Source of the DNA: Prorocentrum cordatum
Lineage: Eukaryota > Sar > Dinophyceae > Prorocentrales > Prorocentraceae
Assembly: GCA_963575745.1 (NCBI GenBank)
Contig: CAUYUJ010010447.1
Coordinates: 15,001-79,000, forward strand
DNA length: 64,000 bases
Direction: 5' to 3'
Below are positions 31,506 through 42,479 of this stretch, one piece after another. Within the stretch, counting starts at the first letter, position 1. The number at the start of each line of letters is the position of its first letter. Below the pieces are notes generated by a model. The model saw only the letters and a list, made by a program, of their open reading frames with translations. It was not told the origin of the DNA and searched no databases. The translations under genes and the position numbers were made by a program.

Positions 31506-32133
31506 ACCCCACGCTTCACTTGCAGAATCAAAGCCAAACTCAAGCATGCGACTGATGCGTCGATCGCTCCTCGAACGAGCACTACCCACAGCGCTCGGCT
31601 CGGCGCGCACCTAATGCGCCGTCGAGGAGCCGTGCTGACTGACCAGGCCACCTCGCCGCGCACTCGCGCGGCACGCACTCGGACCGACGCCACTGGCCTC
31701 GCAGCTCATTTCCCACCAACGTTGCGAGAACGACTGGGAAGTGATAAAGAGCGGACCAATAACTTCAGCCTGAATGACCGCCGACGCGGGCGCGCGCCGA
31801 CCGCTCGCGGCAAGCGGCTAGACCGCTGCCGAACTCCTAAACAAAATCTGGCAGCGCCGAGCCGAAGATACGCGCGCCTCTGAGGCTGAGGGTTTCGGCA
31901 CTTGCATGGGCATGTCACGATGTCGACTGGGCGCTCGTGACATGACATCGGAGCAATCAAAACCACCCACAACCTTCAAAAAAGCCGGCTAAATTCAATA
32001 ATTCGCTTTGTGGGTTTCATTGCCAGCGTTCGCCAGCCGAAGCGGCATGTGTGAACGCGATTCTCTCAATCTTCATTTGGGATCCTAGGCCAACCCCCAG
32101 CTTGCGAGAATGCCTACGCCCGAACCTGCGAGC
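31506..32133. other. No gene recognised
   Basis: A perfect 10-bp hairpin catgtcacga/tcgtgacatg lies near 31911-31944. Otherwise featureless. Confidence 0.45.
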
Positions 32134-33760
32134 TCAGGGCTCTGCCCCCAGCAATTCCTCCCGCATCGCCCTGGCCTTCGTCTTCGAGATCCCGTCCTCC
32201 ATGAGGCTCTGGTGGATCTGCTTGATGTGGCTCAGGTAGCGCTTGCTCTGCGTCTTCGTGATCTCGACAATCAACGTTTTCTTCCCGAGGCCGTCAGGGA
32301 CACCGCAAATGTACGCACGCTGGTTGCCTGACAAGGCATGCGTGATCTTGGCGTCCTTCACTGGGCTGTCCCACCACTCCTTGCTGTCGGCAGCCGTCCT
32401 CTGCCACTTCCTTGACGGGGTGCAAACCGACGTGCCCTTCATAGGAGTGACAGTGGGCTTGGCAGTCACTGGCTGCTTCCACTGGGAGCGAACAAACTTG
32501 GGCATGGCGGACTTGGGCAAGGCAGCGGCGGGCTTCCCCCTCTTGGTCTGCGGAGAGTCGAATAAGCGGTCGTACACCAAGCTGGACGCCGCACCGTTGC
32601 CGCTGTCGGCGATGGCCGCGGCGTCGCCTGATGGCGATGGCCCTGCAAAACCCCGCCCCCTGCCAGCGAAATCCACCGCAGCCCACGGGGACACAATGAC
32701 GCCGCAGTGAAGCTTGGCATTTGATCTGGACCCTGGGATTCCACGCCATTGGATTACTCATCGGGCCCGTTGAGGGCCCTGCAGTGTTATTCATTATCCT
32801 CCTTGCTCTCCTCTCCCCCTCCTCCTCCCCCTCGCCCTCCACCTCATCCTCCTCGCCCTCCTCGCCCTCCACCTCATCCCATCCTGCTCCCCTCTCCCTA
32901 ACCATCCTCCCTTTCATCTTCCTCCAATGCCCTCCCCCCCTCCTCGTCCTCCTTCTCGTCGCCATCCCCTTGTTCAGCCCCTCATCGCCCTCCTCATCTG
33001 TTGCAGGGCCCCGTAGCCTTTGCAAGGAGGCGATGGTGCAGAAGCTGCGGCCTCGCCAGGAAGCATGAACTGCGGCATGGCGATGCTGCCGTGGTCCTTC
33101 CCTTCGGGGGCCTCGGACTCCTGGTCCGCGGCCTCCTTGCCAGACGTTGCCGTGTCGGGGCAGCCGTCGCCCGTCGTCGGTGGGCAAAGTGCGTCGCAGT
33201 CGGGAATCTCTGGCCAACCATCGCAATCGAACTGCACTTCGAACCCGAGGTCGAAGGGGTCAAGCTTCTCCGCGGCCTTGTACGGGTTGCCAGCTACGTG
33301 GTGAATCAAGCGGGCGACCGCGTCTCTAATCTCTACGGGTTGTTTCTTGCACATATGGATGAACGCCATGCGCCTAGAATTGAAGTACTTAGAGGCCAGC
33401 ATGTTGTGTGCGTTGGATTCACTGCCAACGAAGAAGCACACGCCGTAGCTAGAACAAACAGCCGAGATCACGGACCGCACGTCAGACAAATTGCACGTAC
33501 CATCGCCGTTCGCAGTGCAATCGATGAGGACGTGCAGCAGCTCCTCTCGGGCGGCCAGAGACTCCAGGTGCGGGGCGTATCCCTTGGAGCCTGCCACCAT
33601 GGTCTTGTACTTCAAAGGGTCCAGGGCTTCCATGTAGCTGATGCCGTTCGGCGGCTTGGTGGCGTCGCCGAGGTACTCGTGCAATGCCTTGACCGCGCGA
33701 TCGCAGTCCATCTTGGGAATAGGCCCGCTACGCCTATTCGCCTGCTGGCCCTTCGGCATG
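32134..33760 (-). CDS. Two-exon dinoflagellate protein of unknown function
   Basis: Exon 1 starts at ATG 33760 (MPKGQQANRRSGPIPKMDCD) 46 nt after a relict SL, and runs to about 33010. It includes AREELLHVLIDCTANGDGTC, VRSVISAVCSSYGVCFFVGS and FNSRRMAFIHMCKKQPVEIR, then an acidic tail. Exon 2 is open from about 32720 to TGA 32134 (GGACSL-free, ending RAMREELLGAEP) and is basic, with QRAYICGVPDGLGKKTLIVE and KRYLSHIKQIHQSLMEDG. The ~290-nt intervening stretch holds a (TCC)n tract and stops in the relevant frames, so it is taken as an intron; exact splice sites are not resolved. No known domain. Probably a retroposed gene that later gained an intron. Confidence 0.55.
32805..32960. repeat. (TCC)n tract inside the putative intron
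   Basis: TCC-rich run on the plus strand between the two exons. Inverted copies of GGGCCCTGCA flank it (about 32774 and 33003), suggesting an inserted element. Confidence 0.75.
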
Positions 33761-33805
33761 CAGACGGCGCGGCTGCTGGGGCACGCGTGTTCGAATGGAG
33801 AGCGT

Positions 33806-33832
33806 CTCGAGCCGAAATTGCGAGCTACGGAC
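33806..33832 (-). other. Relict spliced leader upstream of the two-exon gene
   Basis: Minus strand GTCCGTAGCTCGCAATTTCG then GCTCGAG: the SL with a three-base insertion, an extra A and two substitutions. Confidence 0.65.
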
Positions 33833-34303
33833 TTCCGACTGAGAAATCGCATCGGCGAACAACTAGGACTACATAAATGCGGGGTGGCCGCTGTGGTGAG
33901 GTGGGCGATGAGGGAAGGGTTGGTGGCGGAGGGCGCAACGCGATGGGCGTGCCCAAAACTGAATCGTGGACTGATGGCCAGAGATTTGGAGAGGGCGTGC
34001 AAACTGAAAACAAGCCAGCTCTGGATATTCGGCGGGGGTGCCAACTTGGTTGGTTATCCCGAGGAAGCCTCGACCACAAACTATCGTTTTCGTCAAAAGC
34101 CGTGATGCCGAAAGCACGATGCGTGTCGCAAACAGCTATCTACATGGCGCTGCAACTGCGTCCGATTGCCGCCCGATGGCGGTCTACACTCTACTGCGGC
34201 CTGCGGCCATCTAGTAGAAAACCTTCACCATCCCCTCCTTTAGCAAGCGGATCATCATCACGACCCCGTCCTCGCGGAGGCAAACATCCGGGTACTGACG
34301 GCG
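33833..34303. other. No gene recognised
   Basis: Spacer between minus-strand genes; nothing supported. Confidence 0.4.
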
Positions 34304-34573
34304 TTACAAATTGAACCACGGCTGGGGAAGGTCAGCAGGCGGGCGCACCAAGCGGCTGTAGAGGTCGAGGTTCGTGGCTGAAGGCTGTGGCGGGGGCGGA
34401 GCACGGCGTTTCGCGGGCGCCTTGGTCTTGGACTTCGTCTTCTTGCCCGCGGCCTGCTGCAAGCGTTGGACACTGGCCTCCAAACGCTTCACCTTCTTTT
34501 TCAGATCCCTGATGGTGGCGTTCCGACGAGAGATCGTTGCCTTCAGATCGTCCCGCGTGGCAGCAGCTGTCAT
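34304..34573 (-). CDS. Small basic coiled-coil protein
   Basis: ATG 34573 gives 89 residues. TRDDLKATISRRNATIRDLK then KVKRLEASVQRLQQ has heptad-spaced hydrophobics (coiled coil). It is followed by a Lys/Pro-rich segment GKKTKSKTKAPAKRRAPPPP and a short tail ending PWFNL. An in-frame extension upstream (VALLLFARAV) could act as a hydrophobic leader if an upstream start is used. A doubtful SL-like sequence is at 34632-34655. Function unknown; a nucleic-acid-binding role is only a guess from charge. Confidence 0.4.
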   Translation of the reverse strand: MTAAATRDDLKATISRRNATIRDLKKKVKRLEASVQRLQQAAGKKTKSKTKAPAKRRAPPPPQPSATNLDLYSRLVRPPADLPQPWFNL

Positions 34574-34631
34574 CACGGCCCTCGCGAAAAGAAGAAGGGC
34601 GACCACGGATGAAGAGCACTTCAGCCAACAA

Positions 34632-34655
34632 CGTTTGGGCCGAAACGGCAGCGAA
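34632..34655 (-). other. Possible very old spliced-leader relic
   Basis: The minus strand contains CCGTTTCGGCCCAA, differing from the SL 3' part by transitions only. The upstream half is hardly recognisable, so this may be chance. Confidence 0.3.
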
Positions 34656-34679
34656 CACGATGACGGCGGTGAGCCCGAG

Positions 34680-35150
34680 ACAACCCCCAGAGGGCACCAA
34701 GACGGCTCTCAGAGAGCCACAAGAGGGCCCCAGAGAGCACCAAGACGGTTCCAGGAGGGGCCGACAAACGGTTGTGAACCACGCGGCTTCACAACATCGA
34801 ATTTACATGTATTGTGGAGCCCTCTTGGGGCTCTTGGAGCCCCCTTGGGACCCTATTTGGCATCTCCTGGCGCCGTTTTGCAGCCCCCTTGGCCTTCTGA
34901 CGGCCTTGGGAAACCCAGGAGGGCCCCAAGACGGCTCCAAGCGAGCCCCGAGACAGTTCCCGAAACAACCCAAACCAAGCGCTATGGTGCCCCCTTTGGT
35001 TAGGGCCGTCTTGGAGACCTCTTGGGCCTTTTGGAACCATCTTCGCACCCCCAGCCACCTTGGCCGTCTGAGAGCCCTGGGGAGCCAGGGTGAGCCCCCA
35101 GACGGCTCCAAGAAGGCCCCAGGAGAGTCCCCAGGGACGAGCCTCCGACA
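34680..35150. repeat. Helically phased repeat block 5
   Basis: CAAGACGGCTC, CAAGAGGGCC and CCTCTTGGGG units every 10-11 bp, in both orientations. Confidence 0.7.
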
Positions 35151-35184
35151 ATTATTGCCCTTTTCCGACGAGGTGGTTGCCATG

Positions 35185-36095
35185 CACCTCCTCCTCCTCC
35201 TCCTCCTCCTCCTCCTCGTCCTCCTCCTCCTCATCATCATGATCATACTCCTCCTCCTCCTCCACCTCATCCTCCTCCTCCTCCTCCTCTTCTCCTCCTC
35301 CTGGTCCTCCTCCTCCTCCTCAGCCTCCTCCTCCTCCTCCTCCTCCTCCTCCTCTCCTCCTCCTCCTCCTCCTCCTTTCCTTTTCATCCCTCCTCATCCT
35401 CCTCCCCCTCTTGTTTCCCCTCTTCCCCCTCGTTTTCGTCCTCGTCCTCCTCGTCGTCCTCCTCCTGCTCCTCCTCTCAGTCAGCCTCACCTCCTCCTCC
35501 TCCTCCTCTCCTCTCCTCCTCCCCTCCTCCTCCTCCTCCTCCCTCCTCCAGCTTCAGCCTCCTCCTCCTCCCTCCTCCCCTCCTCCTCCTCCTCCTCCTC
35601 CTCCTCCTCCTCCTCCTCCTCCTCCTCACTCTCTGTCCTTCCCCCAGTTCTCCCTTCATCCTCCTGGTCCTCCTTCCCTCGCCCCCTCCTCTATCCTCCT
35701 CCATCGCCCTGCTCCATATCCTTCCTTTCTGTGCCTCCCCCCTTCTCCCCCTTTTCCTCCTCCTCATCCTCCGATGTCCCTCTCCTCCTCCTCCTCCTCT
35801 CCTCCTGCTCCTCCTTCTCCTCCTATCACTGCTCGTTCTGCATTATCCTCCTCTTCCATCATCCTCATCCTTCTTCTCCTTCTTCTCTCATCCCCCCTGT
35901 CATCTTCCTCCCCCCTTCCCCCTCCCGTCCTCCTCCTCCTCCGCCTTATCCTCCTCATTCTTCTTGTCCGCCTCCTCCTCCTCCTCCTCCTCCTCCTCGT
36001 CCACGCCTCCTCCTCCTCCTCCTCCTCCTGCTCATCCCTCATCCTCCTCCTCCTCCTCCCCTCCTGCCCCCCCCCCATCCTCCTCAGCCTTTTCT
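35185..36095. repeat. 0.9-kb (TCC)n polypyrimidine tract
   Basis: Almost uninterrupted TCC/CTC repeats with rare purines. Long Ser/Pro/Leu-rich and Arg/Glu-rich ORFs are repeat translations. Confidence 0.95.
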
Positions 36096-36104
36096 TCTTC
36101 GCCC

Positions 36105-36440
36105 ACGCGGTCCAACGACTACGACGACGACGACGATCGCGCCGACGACGGCCGACGGCCGACGGCAGCGAACCGCGACGGCCACGGGATGGCCACGGGG
36201 CGGTCGGGACGCGCCGAATATTCAAGTGCATTTCAATGGTGCAATATCATTCCTAAAATTGTATTACTAAAAAATATAGGATTCCTTGATTTTTTTGAAA
36301 TGGTTTTAGGAATCCTAATAATTTAGTACTGTGGCGCTCCAGGCGGCTCCAGACCCAGCCCCCCGGGCGCCGGCTCGGGCGTGCAGCCCGGGCGCCGGCG
36401 GAAAAATGACGCCAGCGCTGCAGCGGGATCACGATTCGGA
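36105..36440. repeat. Long inverted repeat, right arm
   Basis: Reverse-complement partner of 23850-24275: GC-rich segment, TATTCAAGTGCA, ATTCCTAAAATTGTATTACT, GGTTTTAGGAATCCTAATAA, TTTAGTACTGTGGCGCTCCA, then GGGCGCCGGCTCGGGCG. Confidence 0.8.
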
Positions 36441-36587
36441 ACGAGCGGGGCCCGAAAATGAGGCCGGCGCCTCAGCGAGAGCAGCATTTTGAAAAAAATG
36501 CCGGCGAAAACCCAATTCCGGGAAATTCGTGTGTACTCCCAAGCCGTCATCAGGAGGAGGGAGAGTAGTATTCAGATTGACTAATTG

Positions 36588-36860
36588 TGGAGGAGGAGGA
36601 GGAGGAGGAGGAGGAGGAGGAGGAGGAGGAGGAGGAGGAGGAGGAGGCGAGGAGGCGGAGGAGAGTGGGAGGAGGAGGAGGAAGGAGAGGAGGAGGAGGC
36701 GGAGGAGGAGGAGGCGAGGCGGAGGCGGAGGCGGAGGCGAGGCGGAGGCGGAGGCGGAGGAGGAGGAGGAGGAAGGCGGAGGAGGCGGAGGCGGAGGCGG
36801 AGGCGGAGGCGGAGGCGGAGGCGAGGAGAGGAGGGGAGGAGGAGGAGGAGGAGGGGAAGG
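36588..36860. repeat. (GGA)n purine tract
   Basis: GGA and GGAGGC repeats; purines on the plus strand. Confidence 0.95.
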
Positions 36861-36949
36861 CGGGCCGACTGTACTTCGCCCGATGAGCCGCAGAGCCCCT
36901 CTCGGGAGCCACCGGGGGTGGGCCCAGGCGGCGCGCGCTCCGCCCCTGG

Positions 36950-37150
36950 TTCTCCTCCTCCTCCCCTCCTCTCCCTCCTCCTCCTCCTCCTCCTCTCCTC
37001 CCTCCTAACTTCTTTTCCTCCTCCCTTCCTCCTCCCCCTCCCCCTCCTCCTGCTCCTGCGTAACTTCGTCTCCTGCTCCGCCCTTCCTCCTCCAACTCCA
37101 ACCTCCTCCTCGTCCTCCTCCTCCTCCTGCTCCTCCTCCTCGTCCTCCCC
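36950..37150. repeat. (TCC)n pyrimidine tract
   Basis: TCC-rich run in opposite strand orientation to the tract at 36588. Confidence 0.9.
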
Positions 37151-38169
37151 ACCCTGCCCCAGCGGCGCGCGCTGGCTCTCTCTCTCCCTCTCTTCCGCGC
37201 CCCCCCGCCGCGCGCCCAGCTCGCCGTGGGCCCGTACAGGCTGCGCTGCATCGAGGCCGCGTGCCGGGGGGGGACGGGGCAACATCGTACCATCGAGGAT
37301 AGAAGCAGCCCTGGCCGATAGGCACAGTGACATCGGACATTGGAAAATATACACTACCAGTGGTGGGTTCTTTTTCAATCCCAGGACTTTTTTTTGAGGG
37401 TCGGGGACGACGCTGGGGTGGTGTGGTGTATACTTGTTTCCTCGATGTCCCGGGAAACAGCGAAAAATGTATACACGAGGGTCCCGCATACACCAGGATC
37501 CCTTCTCCAGTGCAGATACCAATGCAGTGCCAGAAAAAACGTCGGTGTATAGAGTTCGATTCCCTATGAAAGCGTGACCTCACTGAGGTCCCCATCAGTG
37601 CGTCAGGGCTCATGGAGCTGCGCGGTTTGGTTCGATACCTCTGCAGACACAAAAAGAAACCCGGATCCCTCATGTGTTCGGCCCCCCCAGCTTAGGTGGT
37701 CCCCTCCCGAAGGGTCAAGGGTTTTTGTTGGAGATACCACCTTCACCACCCACCAAACCCCCCCCCCCAACCCAACCCGAAGGCCGCAATGTCCCCTTCC
37801 TCTCCAGTGGGGGGGGTCGTCGGGGAGCATTGGGAAACCACGGACGGAACCCGAACCTCCCCGCAACCCGTATGTCGAGTCTTCGGGATGGGTTGGGGCT
37901 GGTCTTGTAAGTAGTCCACATTCGGGGGGGCGATCGGCTCACGGGGGGACGTATCGTTCCCCTAAAGTCATCTCCGGTAGCCGGCACTGCCCAGCCGAAC
38001 TACCCCCTCCCCATTGGGCCATGGTATCTTTGCCCCACCGCCCCCCCCCCCGTGGGAATAGTATACCCCGCGAAGCCACACGGAAACATCATGTATTCCC
38101 ACCCAGTGAGGGGTGGCAAGGTGGCCAGTGGGGCCAAGACCATGCCAGTGGGGATGGGGATTGATACAG
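37151..38169. other. No gene recognised
   Basis: Several GTATAC/GTGTATA motifs lie at 37345-37550, in a partly self-complementary stretch. C- and G-runs follow. No supported gene. Confidence 0.45.
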
Positions 38170-38255
38170 TTAAACGATGCTCAGATAGGGGCCTGATAGC
38201 CCAGCGAGCAACGTTCGGTATCGCTTTGGGGGGCCCATCGCCAACCTATCGGCCA
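38170..38255. repeat. Dispersed repeat, copy 1
   Basis: CGATGCTC, GATAGCCC, CGTTCGGTATCGCT, GGGGGCCC and CGCCAACC match 40312-40405 in order and spacing. Confidence 0.65.
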
Positions 38256-38302
38256 CACACACAACACAAACACACACACACACGCACACACACACACACA
38301 TA
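38253..38302. repeat. (CA)n microsatellite
   Basis: About 25 CA units with a few interruptions. Confidence 0.95.
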
Positions 38303-38394
38303 AATGGGTGGCGGGTCATGGGGCCCCCAAAGTGCACTGATTTGTCGTCTGGCCGTTTCGGGCCCGGCGGGGGGCGCCAAAACGTCGATGGGGG

Positions 38395-38950
38395 CCGAAG
38401 GATGTCCAAGAGGGCGCCAAGATGGCCCGAGAGCGCTCCAAGAGAGCCCAAGACCGCACAAGAGCGTTTCAAAATCGGTCCAACACGGCTTGAAGACAGC
38501 CCAAGAGGGTTTCAAGACGGCCAAGATGCTTTCAAAAGAACTCCCACGAGGCACCTAGGAGGCGAAACAAATAGGTGTCTTCTATGGTTTTTGAGGGTTG
38601 TTCGTGTTCTCACTGTTTCGTGCTTCCAACGGTCCAAGACAGCCCACGGGGCCCCAGAAATCAGTTCAAGACGACCCAAGAGGCACCCAAGGAGGGTGCC
38701 ACGACGGCGCAAGAGAGTCCCAAGACGGCCCAAGAGTGTCCCAAGACGGCCCATGAGGCGCCGAAGATCGCCAAGAGTGCCCCAAGAGGGGACCAAGAGG
38801 GGTAACACGAACCGACAAGTCGAGCCTTCCGCCCTAAGAGGCCCCAAGATGCCCCCCAGAGAGCCCGAGAGGCCACCTAGAGGCCCCACCGAGGCCCAAA
38901 GAGGCCCTGACAGCACCCAAAACGGCCATCAAGAGGCCTCCAAAACATAC
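38395..38950. repeat. Helically phased repeat block 6 (strict 21-bp part)
   Basis: CAAGACGGCC alternating with CAAGAGTGTCC (38705-38800) gives a 21-bp unit, seen in translation as the heptads PKTAQES, PKTAQEC, PKTAHEA. The rest is degenerate at 10-11 bp. Confidence 0.8.
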
Positions 38951-39429
38951 CGGTGCATAGCAAAGGACCGCCTAGCCTGTCTTGGCATCGCGGCACGTGG
39001 CGCCCCAGGAAAACAGGCGGGTTGGCAGCCCGATCGTCTCCACAGCTCGACGGGGCTGTGGGAGAGACTCTTGCCCTGTGGTTGGCCAGCCACAGTAGGT
39101 GCGGGCCCGCCGTACCACCCCTGAGAGGCCCGATGGGGTTTCTCGAAGGGGTCCCCCGACGTGGGGGGCGCGGGAACTTAAGTCCTTGGGCAGCGGGGCC
39201 TCCGCTGCTTGAGGCCGGCGGCCAAGTGGGGGTGGTGCCGGTTGCCGTGTCTCGGGGTGGCATCTCGAGGCGCCTCGCAACGGCGGCGCGGATAACGCCG
39301 GGGGCGGTCCGTGCCGCCGTTCGTGTTGCGAGGTCCGACTGCATGTGAATTCATGCAGGCACCTTGGGCACCTCCCTTCGGGTTGTGTCGCCCAGGTGTT
39401 CTGTCCGGGCACAAACTATCTTGGCATCG

Positions 39430-40030
39430 CAGCGTTGCATGTCATGGCACGGCACAGCACGACAGAGCTAAACGTGTCAGAGCATATTACAGCATGGTCC
39501 AGCATGCCTTCGCATTGTATTCTATGCCAGTGTCTAGCCTAGTTTAGCGCTGCACGTCATGACGTAATATTGCCTAGCGTGGCAGCGCATCTCATGACAC
39601 ATCGTGGCGTACTGTTGCATTCCAGTGCACCTAACTTAATCGAACAGCACCGTACCGTTCGCCGCAGCAGCCAACAGACATCATACGAATATCACGCCCC
39701 CGTTGTTGTTCTTACTGTCGTCCTGCCACTTTAGCCTAGCAGCTCATACCATGGCATAGCATGTCATTGCATTGCATAGCCCAGCATGCCGTGTCGGTGC
39801 AAACCATTTTCATTGGAACCATAGCATGATATGGCTCAGCGCGTCATCCCATACATTATCATAGTATCTCACATCACGGCATGGCATGGCATGCAATGCG
39901 CACTGTAGAGTAGACCAGGTTATTGTATTGTATACTGCATCGTGACATTGCACTTTATAGCGCAGCATGGTGTACCATGGTATTCCATAGCATAGTGCAA
40001 CATAGCGCTTTAGCGCTACAGTTACTCCTG
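39430..40030. repeat. Degenerate pentanucleotide array (GCATN-like)
   Basis: Runs such as GCATA GCATG TCATT GCATT GCATA GCCCA GCATG keep a 5-bp phase over about 600 bp, with drift. No coding capacity. Confidence 0.7.
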
Positions 40031-40269
40031 GCCCACAGTTTGGTCACAGATCACCGGTCGACCGGTCAATGAGAGCGGAGGAGGAGTAGGAATGAGGAAA
40101 AGGCATAAAGAAACATATAATGTTGACTTTATTATTCATTTTCGCCTTGCTGCCTCAATGCGGGAAGCACTCGACCAGCCAGGACCTGAGCGCGCGAAGC
40201 GCGCGCGATAGTTCTAATATATGTATAGACACATGCATATATACACATATCTCGCCACTGCCAGCTCGA

Positions 40270-40515
40270 CGTTTCCTTCCTTATCCCGCAGGGGTGGAAG
40301 GGAATCGAGTGCAGTCGATGCTCTCGAAGGATGCCCGATAGCCCCCCCCCAGCACCGTTCGGTTTCGCTCTCGGGGGCCCGTCGCCAGCCTCACGGCCAC
40401 CTGTCGCCAGTGCCGGCTCTCGGTAATCCCCCGCCGTCAGCGGACCCCTCCGCTCCCCCGGATCCTTGTCCCGCAGAGGCGGAGGGGAATCGAGCGCAGT
40501 CAATGCTCCCGAGCA
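40270..40515. repeat. Duplicated ~190-bp unit
   Basis: TCCCGCAGNGGNGGAAGGG, GAATCGAGTGCAGTCGATGC and TC occur at 40278-40325 and 40467-40510. The intervening part matches 38170-38255. Confidence 0.7.
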
Positions 40516-40529
40516 CGAATCTACAGCAA

Positions 40530-42270
40530 AGGAGGAAAAATCACCCGAACCGGGCAATGGGCGTTTACTAAGCGGCCCTGCGTGGGCGTTTACTCACAAC
40601 CCTGCCCTGTTTGATTCCGTCTTTGGGTGCGTTTCCTAAACGGCTTTGCGTGTCGGGGTGGTTATTTTGGGGGTGGATTTCCTGCCCTCTACTATAGTTC
40701 TTCGGATGTCCGCGCGGACTGGGATCTGCGCCAGCACCCTCTGCCGCGCCCCGAGGAGTCCGCGCGGGCCTGTCTGGAGGTTTGTGTCTGGGCCGGCCTT
40801 GCCTTCTGCAGGCGAGCTTCGGGGATCGAGGTCACCGGGCGTGCGTTTCGTTGTTTCGGGGGGGGTCGGGTTATTCAGGCCTCCTGGGGCGCGCTCTCCT
40901 CGCCCCGGCTGGGTCCGCCTCGAAGTTGTACCATATTCGGAGCGCGCCCCAGGATGCTCGTCCAGGGATCGAGGCGTGTCGATGCCAGGTCGCGACGCGG
41001 CAGGAGGGACGGAGGGACGGAGGGAGGGCGGCCCCGCCCGTTCCAGCGACGACAGAAGGCTTTTTGGGGCAGCGTTCGGCCTCTGGGAGGCCTTTGCCCA
41101 AGGGCGCCCTCGAGGGCGGGAAGCGCTTCGAGCTTCGCGGTTTGGCTCTGAGTCCTCCTCCTCTTCTCCCCCGGGAGGCGGAGCGAGAGCGCGAAGCGAT
41201 TCGCGCTCTCGCGCAGCGCGAGTGCGCGAAGCTGGGAGCCCCTGTTGGCGGGCCCCCGGACTGCTGAGCACGACGCTGGCTGAAAAGTCTGTCCTGTGGA
41301 GGCCTCGGGGGGTGTGTCACTGCGAGCGCAGACACGACGCCAGGGCCTCGGGAAGAAGTGGAGGTTTAGGATCGGAGTCGACGATAGGGGCGAATAGTAG
41401 CCCAGGGGCGGGTGCGACACGCATCTGCGGGGGGGCCTCGCCGAAGACGTGGACCGTCGGCGCCACCGGATGCACGCATTGCTCCCCCCTTTGGGACCAT
41501 CTGCCCCTATCGTCGCCCCTGAGAGGATGATGGGGGTCCTGCCAGGCAGAATTGGGGGAATCCCACGAGGCGTTCGCTCGATGCTCCGTGTCCGGGCCCT
41601 CTGTGCCCAGGCCTCCGACGTCGTTGGAGAGCCGCTTGCGGCCTCCTGAGGCCCGCTGCCGGCCACCAGGAACGTCAGCAACCACCCTCGGAGAAAGCAC
41701 GGCCCCCCCAGGGAAGGCGTCGACGACGCCTGTATGGGGGTGAGGGCATGTTTCGAACAAGGCGAGACACCCGACGCCCTTGTCCTAGGCACTCCTCCTA
41801 GTCATTGTTCGGCGGAGGATGAGAGGGGCGGAAGCCAAGGGGCTGGCATTACACGGGTTCGCCAGGGAGCCTTCTCGAAGACACGGGCGATCGGAGCCTT
41901 TGAGCACTGCCCCCCCCCTTCCCACTGAGTCGGCGTCGCCCTAACATTCTTATTCTACGTGTGCGTCGCCCCCCCCCAGGCGAGACGCGAGCACCGAAAA
42001 ATCCTATAGTATATGCGTCGTGGCCGCACCTCCCAGAAACCGATACTACGCTATTGGTATGCTACATTTTCGGGTCGGACGCGCGCCTCCGATGAGAACA
42101 CATGCCACTAGTCTATCTTTGTGCGCCCCCCGCGTTACCCGCTCTCATAACAGCCGCCGAATCCTTGGCGTCCGAACGCCCAAGGGCCTCGCGCTCTCTG
42201 AGCAGCCTCTTGGCCCAGGCGGGCCACGCAGCCGCCTCTCAACGTCGTGCACGGCGGCCTCGGCGGAGGA
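40530..42270. other. No gene recognised
   Basis: GC-rich, with several short inverted repeats (for example gcgaagcgattcgcgctctcgc near 41193). Arg/Gly/Pro-rich ORFs on both strands have no recognisable domain. Confidence 0.45.
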
Positions 42271-42274
42271 GGAT

Positions 42275-42340
42275 GACGTGGAGGAGGAGGAGGAGGAGGA
42301 GGAGGAGGAGGAGGAGGAGGAGGAGGAGGAGGAGAGTAAT
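42275..42340. repeat. (GGA)n purine tract
   Basis: Near-perfect GGA repeat. Confidence 0.95.
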
Positions 42341-42479
42341 GCGGAGTAGTGCGGGTCAGACGGACCGCGATGTCCCAAGACATCGCGCCGTGGGTTGCCT
42401 GGGGCCGCTTCGGGCCGTCCCCGAGCCGAGCCAGAGCACCAGTGCCCTCGAGGGTTGCCAAATCGTCGCACGAGCTGGT

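Noticed and set aside
32773-33012. GGGCCCTGCA inverted repeats as exact intron ends
   Set aside because: A TGA in the exon-2 frame lies between the right-hand repeat and exon 2, so splice sites must differ from the repeat ends.
37540-37575. tRNA-like T-arm (gagttcgattccc)
   Set aside because: No matching acceptor, D or anticodon stems could be placed upstream.
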